From positions 1 to 49,423 of the forward strand of contig JAKLKU010000029.1 of the NCBI GenBank assembly GCA_023150475.1: DNA of 49,423 bases, written 5' to 3'. Made by a program: the position numbers and the translations under genes. This document shows, in pieces, positions 23,952 to 30,793 of the stretch. The notes below the pieces were generated by a model. The model was not told where the DNA came from. It saw nothing but the letters and a program-made list of their open reading frames with translations, and did no database searches. Every line of letters starts with the position of its first letter. The stretch's first letter is position 1. The DNA is from Planctomycetota bacterium (lineage in GTDB: Bacteria; Planctomycetota; UBA1135; GCA-002686595).

Positions 23952-25376
23952 ATGTCGCTCTCGATCTTCGCCGCCGGCTGGTTCACCCTCTCGACGCTCG
24001 TCGTGTCCGCGACGTCCGAGCCCGCGGCGCGTTCGGCCGCGGCTGCGGCGCTCGCATCGGAGCCCTCACCCGCGGATGCACCGCTCCCGAAGGTGCTCTT
24101 CCTCACGCACTCGGCGGGCTTCGTGCACGACGTCGTCAAGCGACCGAGCCCGGACGAGCTCGCGATCGCCGAACGCGGGCTCGCCGACGCCGCGCGAGGT
24201 CGCTTCGACGTGCGCTGCACGCAGGACTGCAGCGAGATCACGGCCGAGGCGCTCGCGGGCGTGCAAGCAGTGTGCTTCTACACGACCGGCGAACTGCCGA
24301 TCAGCGAAGCCGGCAAGAGCGCGTTGATGCGCTGGATGCGCGACGGCGGCGCGTTCGTCGGCATCCACTGCGCGACCGACACCTTCTATCAGTTCCAACC
24401 GTACGTTGACATGATCGGCGGGCTCTTCAACGGTCACCCGTGGCACCAGGAAGTGCGCGTCACGATCGACGAGCCGGCGCATCCCGCCGTCGCGCATCTG
24501 CCTCGGCCATGGACGGTCACCGACGAGATCTACCAGTTCAAGGAGTGGTCGCGCGATCCGCTCGCCGTGTTGATGGCGCTCGATCCGACGTCGGTCGAGA
24601 TCGCGAAGGGTGCGCGCGCCGACGGCGACTATGCGGTGACTTGGTGCAAGCCGTTCGGTCGCGGCCGCGTGTTCTACACGTCGCTCGGTCACCGGCCGGA
24701 GCTCTGGGCGAGCCCCGCGTACCTGAGTCTCGTGCTCGGCGGCATCGACTGGGCGATCCGCGGGCCGGACTTCGCCGCGAGTGCGCCGAAAGGCGCGCGC
24801 GCTCTCTTCGACGGCAAGAGCCTCGACGGTTTCACGACGCGCGACGGCAAGCCGGCGAGTTGGAAGCTCGTCGACGGCGCGATGGAAGTGAACGGCGGCG
24901 GCGACGTCGTCTCGAAGACGACGTTCGGCGACGCGTTGATCCACGTCGAGTTCCGCTCGCCCGACATGGGCCCTGACGCGCACGGTCAGGAGCGCGGCAA
25001 CAGCGGCGTGTACCTGCACGGCCGTTACGAGATCCAAGTGCTCGACTCGTACGGGCTCGAGCCCGCGCTCGGCGATTGCGGCGCGATCTACGGCAAGAAG
25101 GTGCCCGACTCGAACGCGTGCCGGCGACCGAACGAGTGGCAGAGCTACGACATTCGCTTCACAGCGCCGCGTGTCGACGGGAGCGGAACGAAGACTGCGA
25201 ACGCGCGCGTGTCGGTGTGGCAGAACGGCATCCCGATTCACAAGGACGTCGAGATCGACGGCCCGACCGGCGGTGCGCTCGGCCAAGCGGAATCGTCGAC
25301 CGGCCCGCTGCTCCTGCAGGACCACGGCAATCCGGTGCGCTACCGCAACGTCTGGGTGCTGCCGCTCGGGGGGTGA
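23952..25376 (+). CDS. Exported ThuA-domain plus DUF1080 (3-keto-disaccharide hydrolase) protein
   Basis: The 474-residue protein starts with a signal peptide (LSIFAAGWFTLSTLVVSATS). Residues about 45-275 form a ThuA/trehalose-utilisation domain (KVLFLTHSAGFVHD; GGAFVGIHCATDTFY; GLFNGHPW; FGRGRVFYTSLGHRPELW). Residues about 285-474 form a DUF1080 jelly-roll domain (ARALFDGKSLDGFTTRDGK; RGNSGVYLHGRYEIQVLDSY; CGAIYGKKVPDSNACRRPNE; NEWQSYDIRF). Both domains are common in Planctomycetota and are linked to sugar, often 3-keto-glycoside, breakdown in the periplasm. The start is set by the AAGGAGG site. No partner dehydrogenase is visible nearby. Confidence 0.93.
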   Translation: MSLSIFAAGWFTLSTLVVSATSEPAARSAAAAALASEPSPADAPLPKVLFLTHSAGFVHDVVKRPSPDELAIAERGLADAARGRFDVRCTQDCSEITAEALAGVQAVCFYTTGELPISEAGKSALMRWMRDGGAFVGIHCATDTFYQFQPYVDMIGGLFNGHPWHQEVRVTIDEPAHPAVAHLPRPWTVTDEIYQFKEWSRDPLAVLMALDPTSVEIAKGARADGDYAVTWCKPFGRGRVFYTSLGHRPELWASPAYLSLVLGGIDWAIRGPDFAASAPKGARALFDGKSLDGFTTRDGKPASWKLVDGAMEVNGGGDVVSKTTFGDALIHVEFRSPDMGPDAHGQERGNSGVYLHGRYEIQVLDSYGLEPALGDCGAIYGKKVPDSNACRRPNEWQSYDIRFTAPRVDGSGTKTANARVSVWQNGIPIHKDVEIDGPTGGALGQAESSTGPLLLQDHGNPVRYRNVWVLPLGG

Positions 25377-25410
25377 TGCGGCGCGCGCGGCGCAGGCCGA
25401 GCGCTCGCGA

Positions 25411-25746
25411 CTAGACGTACTTGTCGCCGCGCACGACGTGCACTTCGTCGACGTAGGCGACGACGGCGAAGTGCTCGAAGTAGTCGCGCGCGAGCGTCGC
25501 GAGGATCACGTTCGCGACTTCGGCCGACACCAACGTCTCGAGCTTGACGTTCGCGCCTTCCCAGTCGCTCGCGCGCACGCCGCGCGAGCCTTCGCCGCTG
25601 CACGCGAGCCGCGTGAAACCCTTTGCGCCGGCGTCGCGGACCAGCGCGACGAGCCGCTTTTCGAGCACCGCCTCGCCGACGATGGTGACGCGCTTCAACG
25701 CGACGGTGCGTACGGGATCAGGCGTGGAGCCAGCGGGCGATTGCAT
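25411..25746 (-). CDS. sbtB: PII-like regulator of bicarbonate transport (SbtB)
   Basis: The 111-residue protein matches the SbtB branch of PII-like proteins: VTIVGEAVLEKRLVALVRDA, then GAKGFTRL, GEGSRGVR in the T-loop region, and NVKLETLVSAEVANVIL with DYFEHFAVVAYV. Cyanobacterial SbtB binds adenine nucleotides and cAMP and regulates SbtA. The C-terminal Cys loop found in many cyanobacterial proteins is absent here; the protein ends VRGDKYV. It overlaps the end of sbtA by 29 bases, which confirms the pairing. A later TTG start just before KRVTIV is possible. Confidence 0.85.
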   Translation of the reverse strand: MQSPAGSTPDPVRTVALKRVTIVGEAVLEKRLVALVRDAGAKGFTRLACSGEGSRGVRASDWEGANVKLETLVSAEVANVILATLARDYFEHFAVVAYVDEVHVVRGDKYV

Positions 25747-26680
25747 GGTAGACGGGTATCCCGACGGTCAGGTTGAACGGGAACGTGATCGCGAGCGACG
25801 AAGTCAGGTAGAGCGCGGGGTTCGCTTCCGGTAACGCGATTCGCACCGCGACGGGCGCCGCGATGTACGACGCGCTCGCGACCATCGTCGCGAAGATCGT
25901 CGTGCCGCCGAGCGAGAGCCCCGCGAACTCGCCGAGCATCGCGCCGATCGCGCCGTTGACGAGCGGCATGACCAACGCGAAGCCGGCCAAGAAGCCGCCC
26001 GCCGCGCGCAGATCGGAGAGCCGTCTCGCGGCGAGCGCGCCCATGTCGATCAGGAACAGCGTCAACACGCCCTTGAACGGGTCGACGAAGAACGGCTTCA
26101 CTTGCTCGAGCGACGGACCCGCCAGCGCGCCGATCGCGACGCCGCCGCAGAGCAAGAGGTTGCTCTTGCCGCCGAGGACCTCGCGTAGCGTCTCGCCCCA
26201 CGGCGCGGCGCTCGTCGACGCGCGACGCGCGAGCAGGATCGCCACGACGATCGCTGGCACTTCGAGGAACGCGACCAGCGCGCTCATGAAGCCTTCGTAC
26301 CCGACTTGCGCGCCGTCGAGGAACGTGCCGCAGGCGGTGAACGTCACGACCGACACCGAACCGTAGTGCGCCGCGATCGCCGCCGCGTCGACGACGCCGA
26401 GCTTGCCGAACGTCCGCAGCGCCGCGAAGCACCAGATCGGACTCGTCACGCCGATCGCGAGCGTCGCGAGCAGCGGGCCGGAGAGCTCGTCGAGCGGCGC
26501 TTTCGCGAGCTCGCCGCCGCCCTTCAGCCCGATCGCGAGCAACAAGTAGGACGAGAGCCCGGAGTGCAAAGCCTCCGGCAGCTTGAGCTCGCTCTTCAGG
26601 AGCGTCGCGACGATCCCGAGCACGAAGCCCAGGACCATCGGCGACGCGAGGTTCAGACGGACGAGGTCGAGCGAGTCCAT
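25718..26680 (-). CDS. sbtA: Sodium-dependent bicarbonate transporter, SbtA family
   Basis: The 320-residue membrane protein has about ten hydrophobic spans and the SbtA pattern: NLASPMVLGFVLGIVATLLK, then LPEALHSGLSSYLLLAIGLK followed by GGGEL, and in the second half FKGVLTLFLIDMGALAARR and AHYGSVSVVTFTAC. The family imports bicarbonate with sodium. Its start lies inside the end of purK (28-base overlap) and its end inside sbtB (29-base overlap), so the three are translationally coupled. The N-terminus aligns from the first residue, supporting ATG 26680. Confidence 0.9.
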   Translation of the reverse strand: MDSLDLVRLNLASPMVLGFVLGIVATLLKSELKLPEALHSGLSSYLLLAIGLKGGGELAKAPLDELSGPLLATLAIGVTSPIWCFAALRTFGKLGVVDAAAIAAHYGSVSVVTFTACGTFLDGAQVGYEGFMSALVAFLEVPAIVVAILLARRASTSAAPWGETLREVLGGKSNLLLCGGVAIGALAGPSLEQVKPFFVDPFKGVLTLFLIDMGALAARRLSDLRAAGGFLAGFALVMPLVNGAIGAMLGEFAGLSLGGTTIFATMVASASYIAAPVAVRIALPEANPALYLTSSLAITFPFNLTVGIPVYHAIARWLHA

Positions 26681-27804
26681 CCGTCGAGTTTCAATCGCCG
26701 CTGTAGACCGACGCCTCGGTCGACGATGCGCAGCGCGTGGTCGAGCCGTTCCGCGAGCGTGCGCCGATCCGGCGCGCACACCGTGAGGTGGCCGAGCTTG
26801 CGACCCGGCGCTTCCGACTTGTCGTACACGTGCAAGTGCGCTCCAGGGATCGCGAGCAGCGCGTCGCGCGGCGGCAAGGTGCCGAGCAGGTTCAGCATCA
26901 CGCTGGTGCCGTGGGCTCGCGTCGAACCGAGCGGCAGGCCGCACACGGCGCGCACGTGGTTCTCGAACTGGCTCGTTTCCGCGCCTTCGATCGTCCAGTG
27001 GCCACTGTTGTGCACTCGAGGAGCGAGTTCGTTGACCAGCAGCTCGTCGCCGCACTCGAAGAGCTCGATCGCGAGCACGCCGACGTAGTCGAGCGCTCCG
27101 ACGATGCGCCGCGCGTAGTCCTCCGCGAGCCGCTGGATGCGTGGATCGACGTCCGCCGCGGGTGCGAGCGTCGCGCGCAGGATGCCGTCGACGTGTACGT
27201 TCTCGACGAGCGGATAGCAGCGGACTTCGCCCACGCGGTCGCGCACGACGACCAACGACAGCTCGCGGTCGAACGAGACGAGCTGCTCCAGCACGAGCGG
27301 CCGACCGCCGAGGCGCGACCACGCGAGTGAGACGTCGAAGTCGTCGCGCAGGAGGTGCTGCCCTCGGCCGTCGTAGCCGCCGCGCCGCGTCTTCAGGATG
27401 CTCGGGAGCCCGAGCATCGCCACGGCGCATTCGAGCTCCTCGCGCGATTCGACCGGCACGAATGCGGCGACCGGGATGCCGAGCCCGCGCAGGAAGCGCT
27501 TCTCGAGCAGCCGATCCTGCGACAGCTCGAGCGCGCGCACCGGCGGCCCGATCGGCTTCGACTCGCACGCCGAGCGCAGGTCGTGCGGGTCGAGGTTCTC
27601 GTGTTCGTACGTCACGACGTCCGACTCCGCCGCGAGCGAACGCAGGTCCCGCAGCCGATCGCCGCTCTCGAAGAGCGCCGACGTGACGCGACCCGCCGAG
27701 TCCTCCGGCCGCGCGCACAACGCTTGCACGCGCACGCCGAGCGGGTGCGCCGCGAGCGCGAGCATGCGCGCGAGTTGTCCACCACCGACGATGCCGAGCT
27801 TCAT
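26653..27804 (-). CDS. purK: N5-carboxyaminoimidazole ribonucleotide synthase
   Basis: PurK uses ATP and bicarbonate to carboxylate AIR to N5-CAIR in purine synthesis. The 383-residue protein begins MKLGIVGGGQLARMLALAA and has the ATP-grasp core: VVTYEHENLD, ILKTRRGGYDGRGQ, PLVLEQLVSFDRELSLVVVR, ELLVNELAPRVHNSGHW and TSQFENHVRAVCGLPLG. Length is typical. Its ATG overlaps the purE stop (ATGA) and its end overlaps the sbtA start. Placing a bicarbonate importer directly behind a bicarbonate-using enzyme suggests a shared purpose. Confidence 0.96.
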   Translation of the reverse strand: MKLGIVGGGQLARMLALAAHPLGVRVQALCARPEDSAGRVTSALFESGDRLRDLRSLAAESDVVTYEHENLDPHDLRSACESKPIGPPVRALELSQDRLLEKRFLRGLGIPVAAFVPVESREELECAVAMLGLPSILKTRRGGYDGRGQHLLRDDFDVSLAWSRLGGRPLVLEQLVSFDRELSLVVVRDRVGEVRCYPLVENVHVDGILRATLAPAADVDPRIQRLAEDYARRIVGALDYVGVLAIELFECGDELLVNELAPRVHNSGHWTIEGAETSQFENHVRAVCGLPLGSTRAHGTSVMLNLLGTLPPRDALLAIPGAHLHVYDKSEAPGRKLGHLTVCAPDRRTLAERLDHALRIVDRGVGLQRRLKLDGWTRSTSSV

Positions 27805-28313
27805 TGGACGACCTCCCGTGGATCCGTGGCGGCGAGCACGGCGTCCGTCTGCGCGGTCCGCCATCGTTCGAGCGCGGCACGCACGTTCACGTCCGAACGC
27901 GCGAGGATCGCCGCCGCGAGGAGCGCTGCATTGATCGCGCCGCTCTTGCCGATCGCGAGCGTGCCGACCGGCACGCCGGCGGGCATCTGCACGATCGAGT
28001 AGAGCGAGTCGACTCCGCGCAGAGCCTGGGACTCGACCGGCACGCCGAGCACCGGCAACAGAGTCTTCGCGGCGGCCATGCCCGGCAGGTGCGCGGCGCC
28101 GCCCGCGCCGGCGATCAGCACTTGGAGCCCGCGAGCCTCCGCGCTCGCGACGTACTCGAACAACCGGTCGGGCGTGCGGTGCGCGGACACGATCGAGACT
28201 TCGTGCGCGATGCCGAGCGCATCGAGCGTGGCGGCAGCGTGCTCCATCGTCGTCCAGTCGGAGCGCGAGCCCATGATCACGCCGACGCGCGGCGGGCGAT
28301 CGTGTTGGATCAC
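27801..28313 (-). CDS. purE: N5-carboxyaminoimidazole ribonucleotide mutase
   Basis: PurE converts the PurK product N5-CAIR to CAIR. The 170-residue protein shows VGVIMGSRSDWTTMEHA, SIVSAHRTPDRLFEYV, LIAGAGGAAHLPGMAAAKT and LYSIVQMPAGVPVGTLAIGK, the class I PurE signatures including the active-site His. The start is GTG 28313, overlapping the terC stop (GTGA). It is the third gene of the hpf-terC-purE-purK-sbtA-sbtB unit. Confidence 0.96.
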   Translation of the reverse strand: MIQHDRPPRVGVIMGSRSDWTTMEHAAATLDALGIAHEVSIVSAHRTPDRLFEYVASAEARGLQVLIAGAGGAAHLPGMAAAKTLLPVLGVPVESQALRGVDSLYSIVQMPAGVPVGTLAIGKSGAINAALLAAAILARSDVNVRAALERWRTAQTDAVLAATDPREVVQ

Positions 28314-29275
28314 GGCGTCGCTCCTTCCGCCGACCGCGCGGCTTCACGGCGATTGACGACGAGCGAGGCGATCACCGAGAGCCCGAGGATCCCGCCGATC
28401 ACGCCGAGCGAGACGCCGACCGGCACCTTGTACACGTCCGCGGCGAGCATCTTGGCGCCGACGAAGATCAGCACGAACGAGAGGCCGAGCTTCAAGTAGC
28501 GGAACTTGTGGATCACGCCGGCGAGCAGGAAGTAGAGCGAGCGCAGGCCGAGGATCGCGAAGATGTTCGACGTGAAGACGATGAACGGATCCTGCGTGAT
28601 CGCGAAGATCGCCGGGATCGAATCGACGGCGAAGACGACGTCGGTCGCTTCGACGACGAGCAACGCGAGGAACAGCGGCGTCGCGACGAGCTTCGCGCCT
28701 TCGCGAGTGAAGAACTTCTGCCCGTCGAGATGCCCGGAAACCGGGAAGAAGCGTCGGAACAGCTTCACGACGGGGTTCGACGCCGGGTTGTAGTGCACGT
28801 TGCTCTGCACGAGCAACTTGATGCCGGTCAGCACGAGGATCGCGCCGAAGACGTAGATCGCCCAGTGGAACTTCGTCAGGAACGCGCCGCCCGCGAGGAT
28901 GAAGATCGCTCGCATCACGAGCGCGCCGAGGATGCCCCAGAAGAGCACTCGGTGCTGCAGCGCGTTCGGGATCGCGAAGTACGAGAAGATGACGACGAAG
29001 ACGAAGATGTTGTCGACCGAGAGCGCCTTCTCGATCACGTAGCCCGTCGTGAACTCGAGCGCGCGCTCGGGCCCGTACCACGTGTGCACGCCGAGCGCGA
29101 ACACGCCGGCGAGCGCGACCCACACGCAGCTCCAGATCGCGGCCTCCTTCAAGGAAACCGCGTGTGCCTTGCGGTGGAACACGCCCAGGTCGAGCGCGAG
29201 CATCCCGAGGACGAAGACCAGGAAGCCGCCCCAGAGGAGCGGAGAACCGATCGAGCCAGTGATTTCGGCGATCAT
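28310..29275 (-). CDS. TerC/Alx-family membrane protein
   Basis: The 321-residue protein has about nine membrane spans and TerC hallmarks: LALDLGVFHRKAHAVSLKEA, YVIEKALSVDNIFVFVVIFS, EATDVVFAVDSIPAIFAIT and DPFIVFTSNIFAILGLRSLY. Members include Alx and related proteins linked to manganese export and to metallation of exported proteins. Its stop overlaps the purE start. Why it leads a purine/bicarbonate unit is unclear; metal or ion homeostasis is possible. Confidence 0.93.
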   Translation of the reverse strand: MIAEITGSIGSPLLWGGFLVFVLGMLALDLGVFHRKAHAVSLKEAAIWSCVWVALAGVFALGVHTWYGPERALEFTTGYVIEKALSVDNIFVFVVIFSYFAIPNALQHRVLFWGILGALVMRAIFILAGGAFLTKFHWAIYVFGAILVLTGIKLLVQSNVHYNPASNPVVKLFRRFFPVSGHLDGQKFFTREGAKLVATPLFLALLVVEATDVVFAVDSIPAIFAITQDPFIVFTSNIFAILGLRSLYFLLAGVIHKFRYLKLGLSFVLIFVGAKMLAADVYKVPVGVSLGVIGGILGLSVIASLVVNRREAARSAEGATP

Positions 29276-29302
29276 GTCGAACGAGGTCCGTTGGCTTCCG
29301 GA

Positions 29303-29665
29303 CTAGCGACGGCGCGTCGTGCGCGCGCGTTCGGGAAGCAACTCGCGGTTCACGAGGCCGCGGTCTTGGAGCCGGTCGAGAGCGCGACCGATCGCCCGAC
29401 CGACGCGGTCCGCCGCGCGGTCGATCGCCGCGCAGAGGTTGGAGTCCGAGTCGGTGACCATCAGGGTCTTGAGCCGCCGGCCGCTGACGCGCAGCGAGAC
29501 CAGCTTGTCGACACCGCCCTTCGGGCCGTTCAGGTCGGCGAGGCGGGCGTGGACCTGGCGCACTTCGTCGCCGAAGCGGCCGAGCGCGAAAGCGAGTCGC
29601 CGTTCGAGGTGTTCGCGCAGCGTCGGAGTGGCGGAAAGACCGTTCCAGTGCACTTGCAGCTTCAT
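29303..29665 (-). CDS. Short ribosome-hibernation factor-like protein (HPF/RaiA family)
   Basis: The 120-residue protein begins MKLQVHWNGLSATPTLREHL and has the sigma-54-modulation/HPF fold pattern: a helix after the first strand (EHLERRLAFALGRFGDEVRQ), a VHARLADLNGP strand, and a second helix AAIDRAADRVGRAIGRALDR, with a basic tail. Such proteins bind stationary-phase ribosomes. It lacks the C-terminal dimerisation domain of long HPF. ATG 29665 is chosen by family alignment. It is the first gene of the minus-strand unit and is divergent from the LysR regulator. Confidence 0.75.
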   Translation of the reverse strand: MKLQVHWNGLSATPTLREHLERRLAFALGRFGDEVRQVHARLADLNGPKGGVDKLVSLRVSGRRLKTLMVTDSDSNLCAAIDRAADRVGRAIGRALDRLQDRGLVNRELLPERARTTRRR

Positions 29666-29762
29666 CGTTGGGCTGTGGTTGGCGGTTGGCAGGTGGAGGT
29701 CCGCCCCGCGGTGGGGCGAACGTGTGCCCACAAGATCGGCCAGAGATGGGCTGTCGACAATT

Positions 29763-29782
29763 CGATAGTTTCACGGCTATCG
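29763..29782. promoter_or_regulatory. Inverted repeat CGATAG-N8-CTATCG, candidate LysR operator
   Basis: Perfect six-base arms at 29763-29768 and 29777-29782 lie in the 144-base spacer between hpf and the NhaR-type gene, ending 27 bases before ATG 29810. The partly AT-rich dyad with an 8-base centre resembles sites bound by LysR proteins, and its position fits autoregulation plus control of the divergent unit. Confidence 0.5.
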
Positions 29783-29809
29783 TTCGGGAAAACCGACAGA
29801 AGGCGTCCG

Positions 29810-30715
29810 ATGGAATGGCTCAACTACCACCACTTGCTGTACTTCTGGACCGTCGCCAAGGAAGGTGGGGTCGCACGCGCGGCCGAGCGCCTGCACCTGA
29901 CGCACCCGACGATCAGCGGACAGATCCGCGAGCTCGAGCAGGCGCTCGGCGAGAAGCTCTTCGTGCGCGTCGGACGCGGACTCGAGCTCACCGAGATCGG
30001 GCGCGTCGTCTATCGCTACTCGGACGAGATCTTCGGGCTCGGCCGCGAGCTGCTCGACGTCGTCAAACGCCGGCCGACCGGTCGGCCCGTCGAACTCGTC
30101 GTCGGGGTCGACGACGTGTTGCCGAAGCTGCTCGTGCGGCGTTTGCTGGAGCCGGCGTTGCGCGGGCCCGAACCGGTGCGACTCGTCGTGCACGAAGCGT
30201 CGGTGCGAGAGCTCTTCGCGCGGCTCTCGCAGCACTCGCTCGACGTCGTGTTCAGCGATTCGCCTCTGCCGCCGGGCTCGCGCGTCAAGGCGTACGCGCA
30301 CTTGCTCGGCGAGTGCGGCGTGACGTGGTTCGGCGTCGAGGCGCTCGCGAAACGCGCGAAGCGCGATTTCCCGGCGAGCCTCGGCGTCGAGCCGTTGATC
30401 CTGCCGACGGAGGACACCGCGCTGCGGCGCGCGCTCGACCCGTGGTTCGAACGCCAAGGTCTGCGGCCGCAGATCGTCGCGGAAATAGCCGACAGCGCGC
30501 TGATCAAGGCGTTCGCGCAGAACGGGCTCGGCCTCTTCCCCGCGCCGACCGCGGTCGAACGCGACGTGCTCGCTCAGTTCGACGTGCGCGTCGTCGGGCG
30601 CAGCGACGATTTGCGCGAACGCTTCTGGGCGATCTCGGTCGAACGCCGCGTCAAGAACCCCGCCGTCGCGGCGATCCTCGACGCGGCGCGCGAGCGGCTG
30701 TTCGCCGCGGAATGA
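29810..30715 (+). CDS. LysR-family transcriptional regulator, NhaR type
   Basis: The 301-residue protein begins MEWLNYHHLLYFWTVAKEGG, the near-invariant opening of NhaR-type regulators, with a LysR helix-turn-helix (VARAAERLHLTHPTISGQIR then ELEQALGEKLFVR). An effector domain follows (LVVGVDDVLPKLLVRRLLEP; SALIKAFAQNGLGLFPAPTA). In enterobacteria NhaR responds to sodium and activates nhaA. Here no antiporter is adjacent; the divergent unit ends with a sodium-dependent bicarbonate transporter, so sodium could be the link, which is inference. Confidence 0.88.
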   Translation: MEWLNYHHLLYFWTVAKEGGVARAAERLHLTHPTISGQIRELEQALGEKLFVRVGRGLELTEIGRVVYRYSDEIFGLGRELLDVVKRRPTGRPVELVVGVDDVLPKLLVRRLLEPALRGPEPVRLVVHEASVRELFARLSQHSLDVVFSDSPLPPGSRVKAYAHLLGECGVTWFGVEALAKRAKRDFPASLGVEPLILPTEDTALRRALDPWFERQGLRPQIVAEIADSALIKAFAQNGLGLFPAPTAVERDVLAQFDVRVVGRSDDLRERFWAISVERRVKNPAVAAILDAARERLFAAE

Positions 30716-30718
30716 GCA

Positions 30719-30782
30719 CGGCGCCCGCCGGGGACTCCGACGGGCGCCGCGGCTCGTGCGGTTCGCCGCGCGCGCGGCGAAC
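30719..30782. terminator. Two strong hairpins between convergent genes
   Basis: Hairpin one: CGGCGCCCG (30719-30727) and CGGGCGCCG (30741-30749) around 13 bases. Hairpin two is a perfect 22-base palindrome (30761-30782; arms GTTCGCCGCGC and GCGCGGCGAAC). They fill the 78-base space between the NhaR-type gene and the S41 protease gene and probably stop or stabilise both transcripts. A clear T-tract is missing on both strands. Confidence 0.5.
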
Positions 30783-30793
30783 TTCGCGGACGA

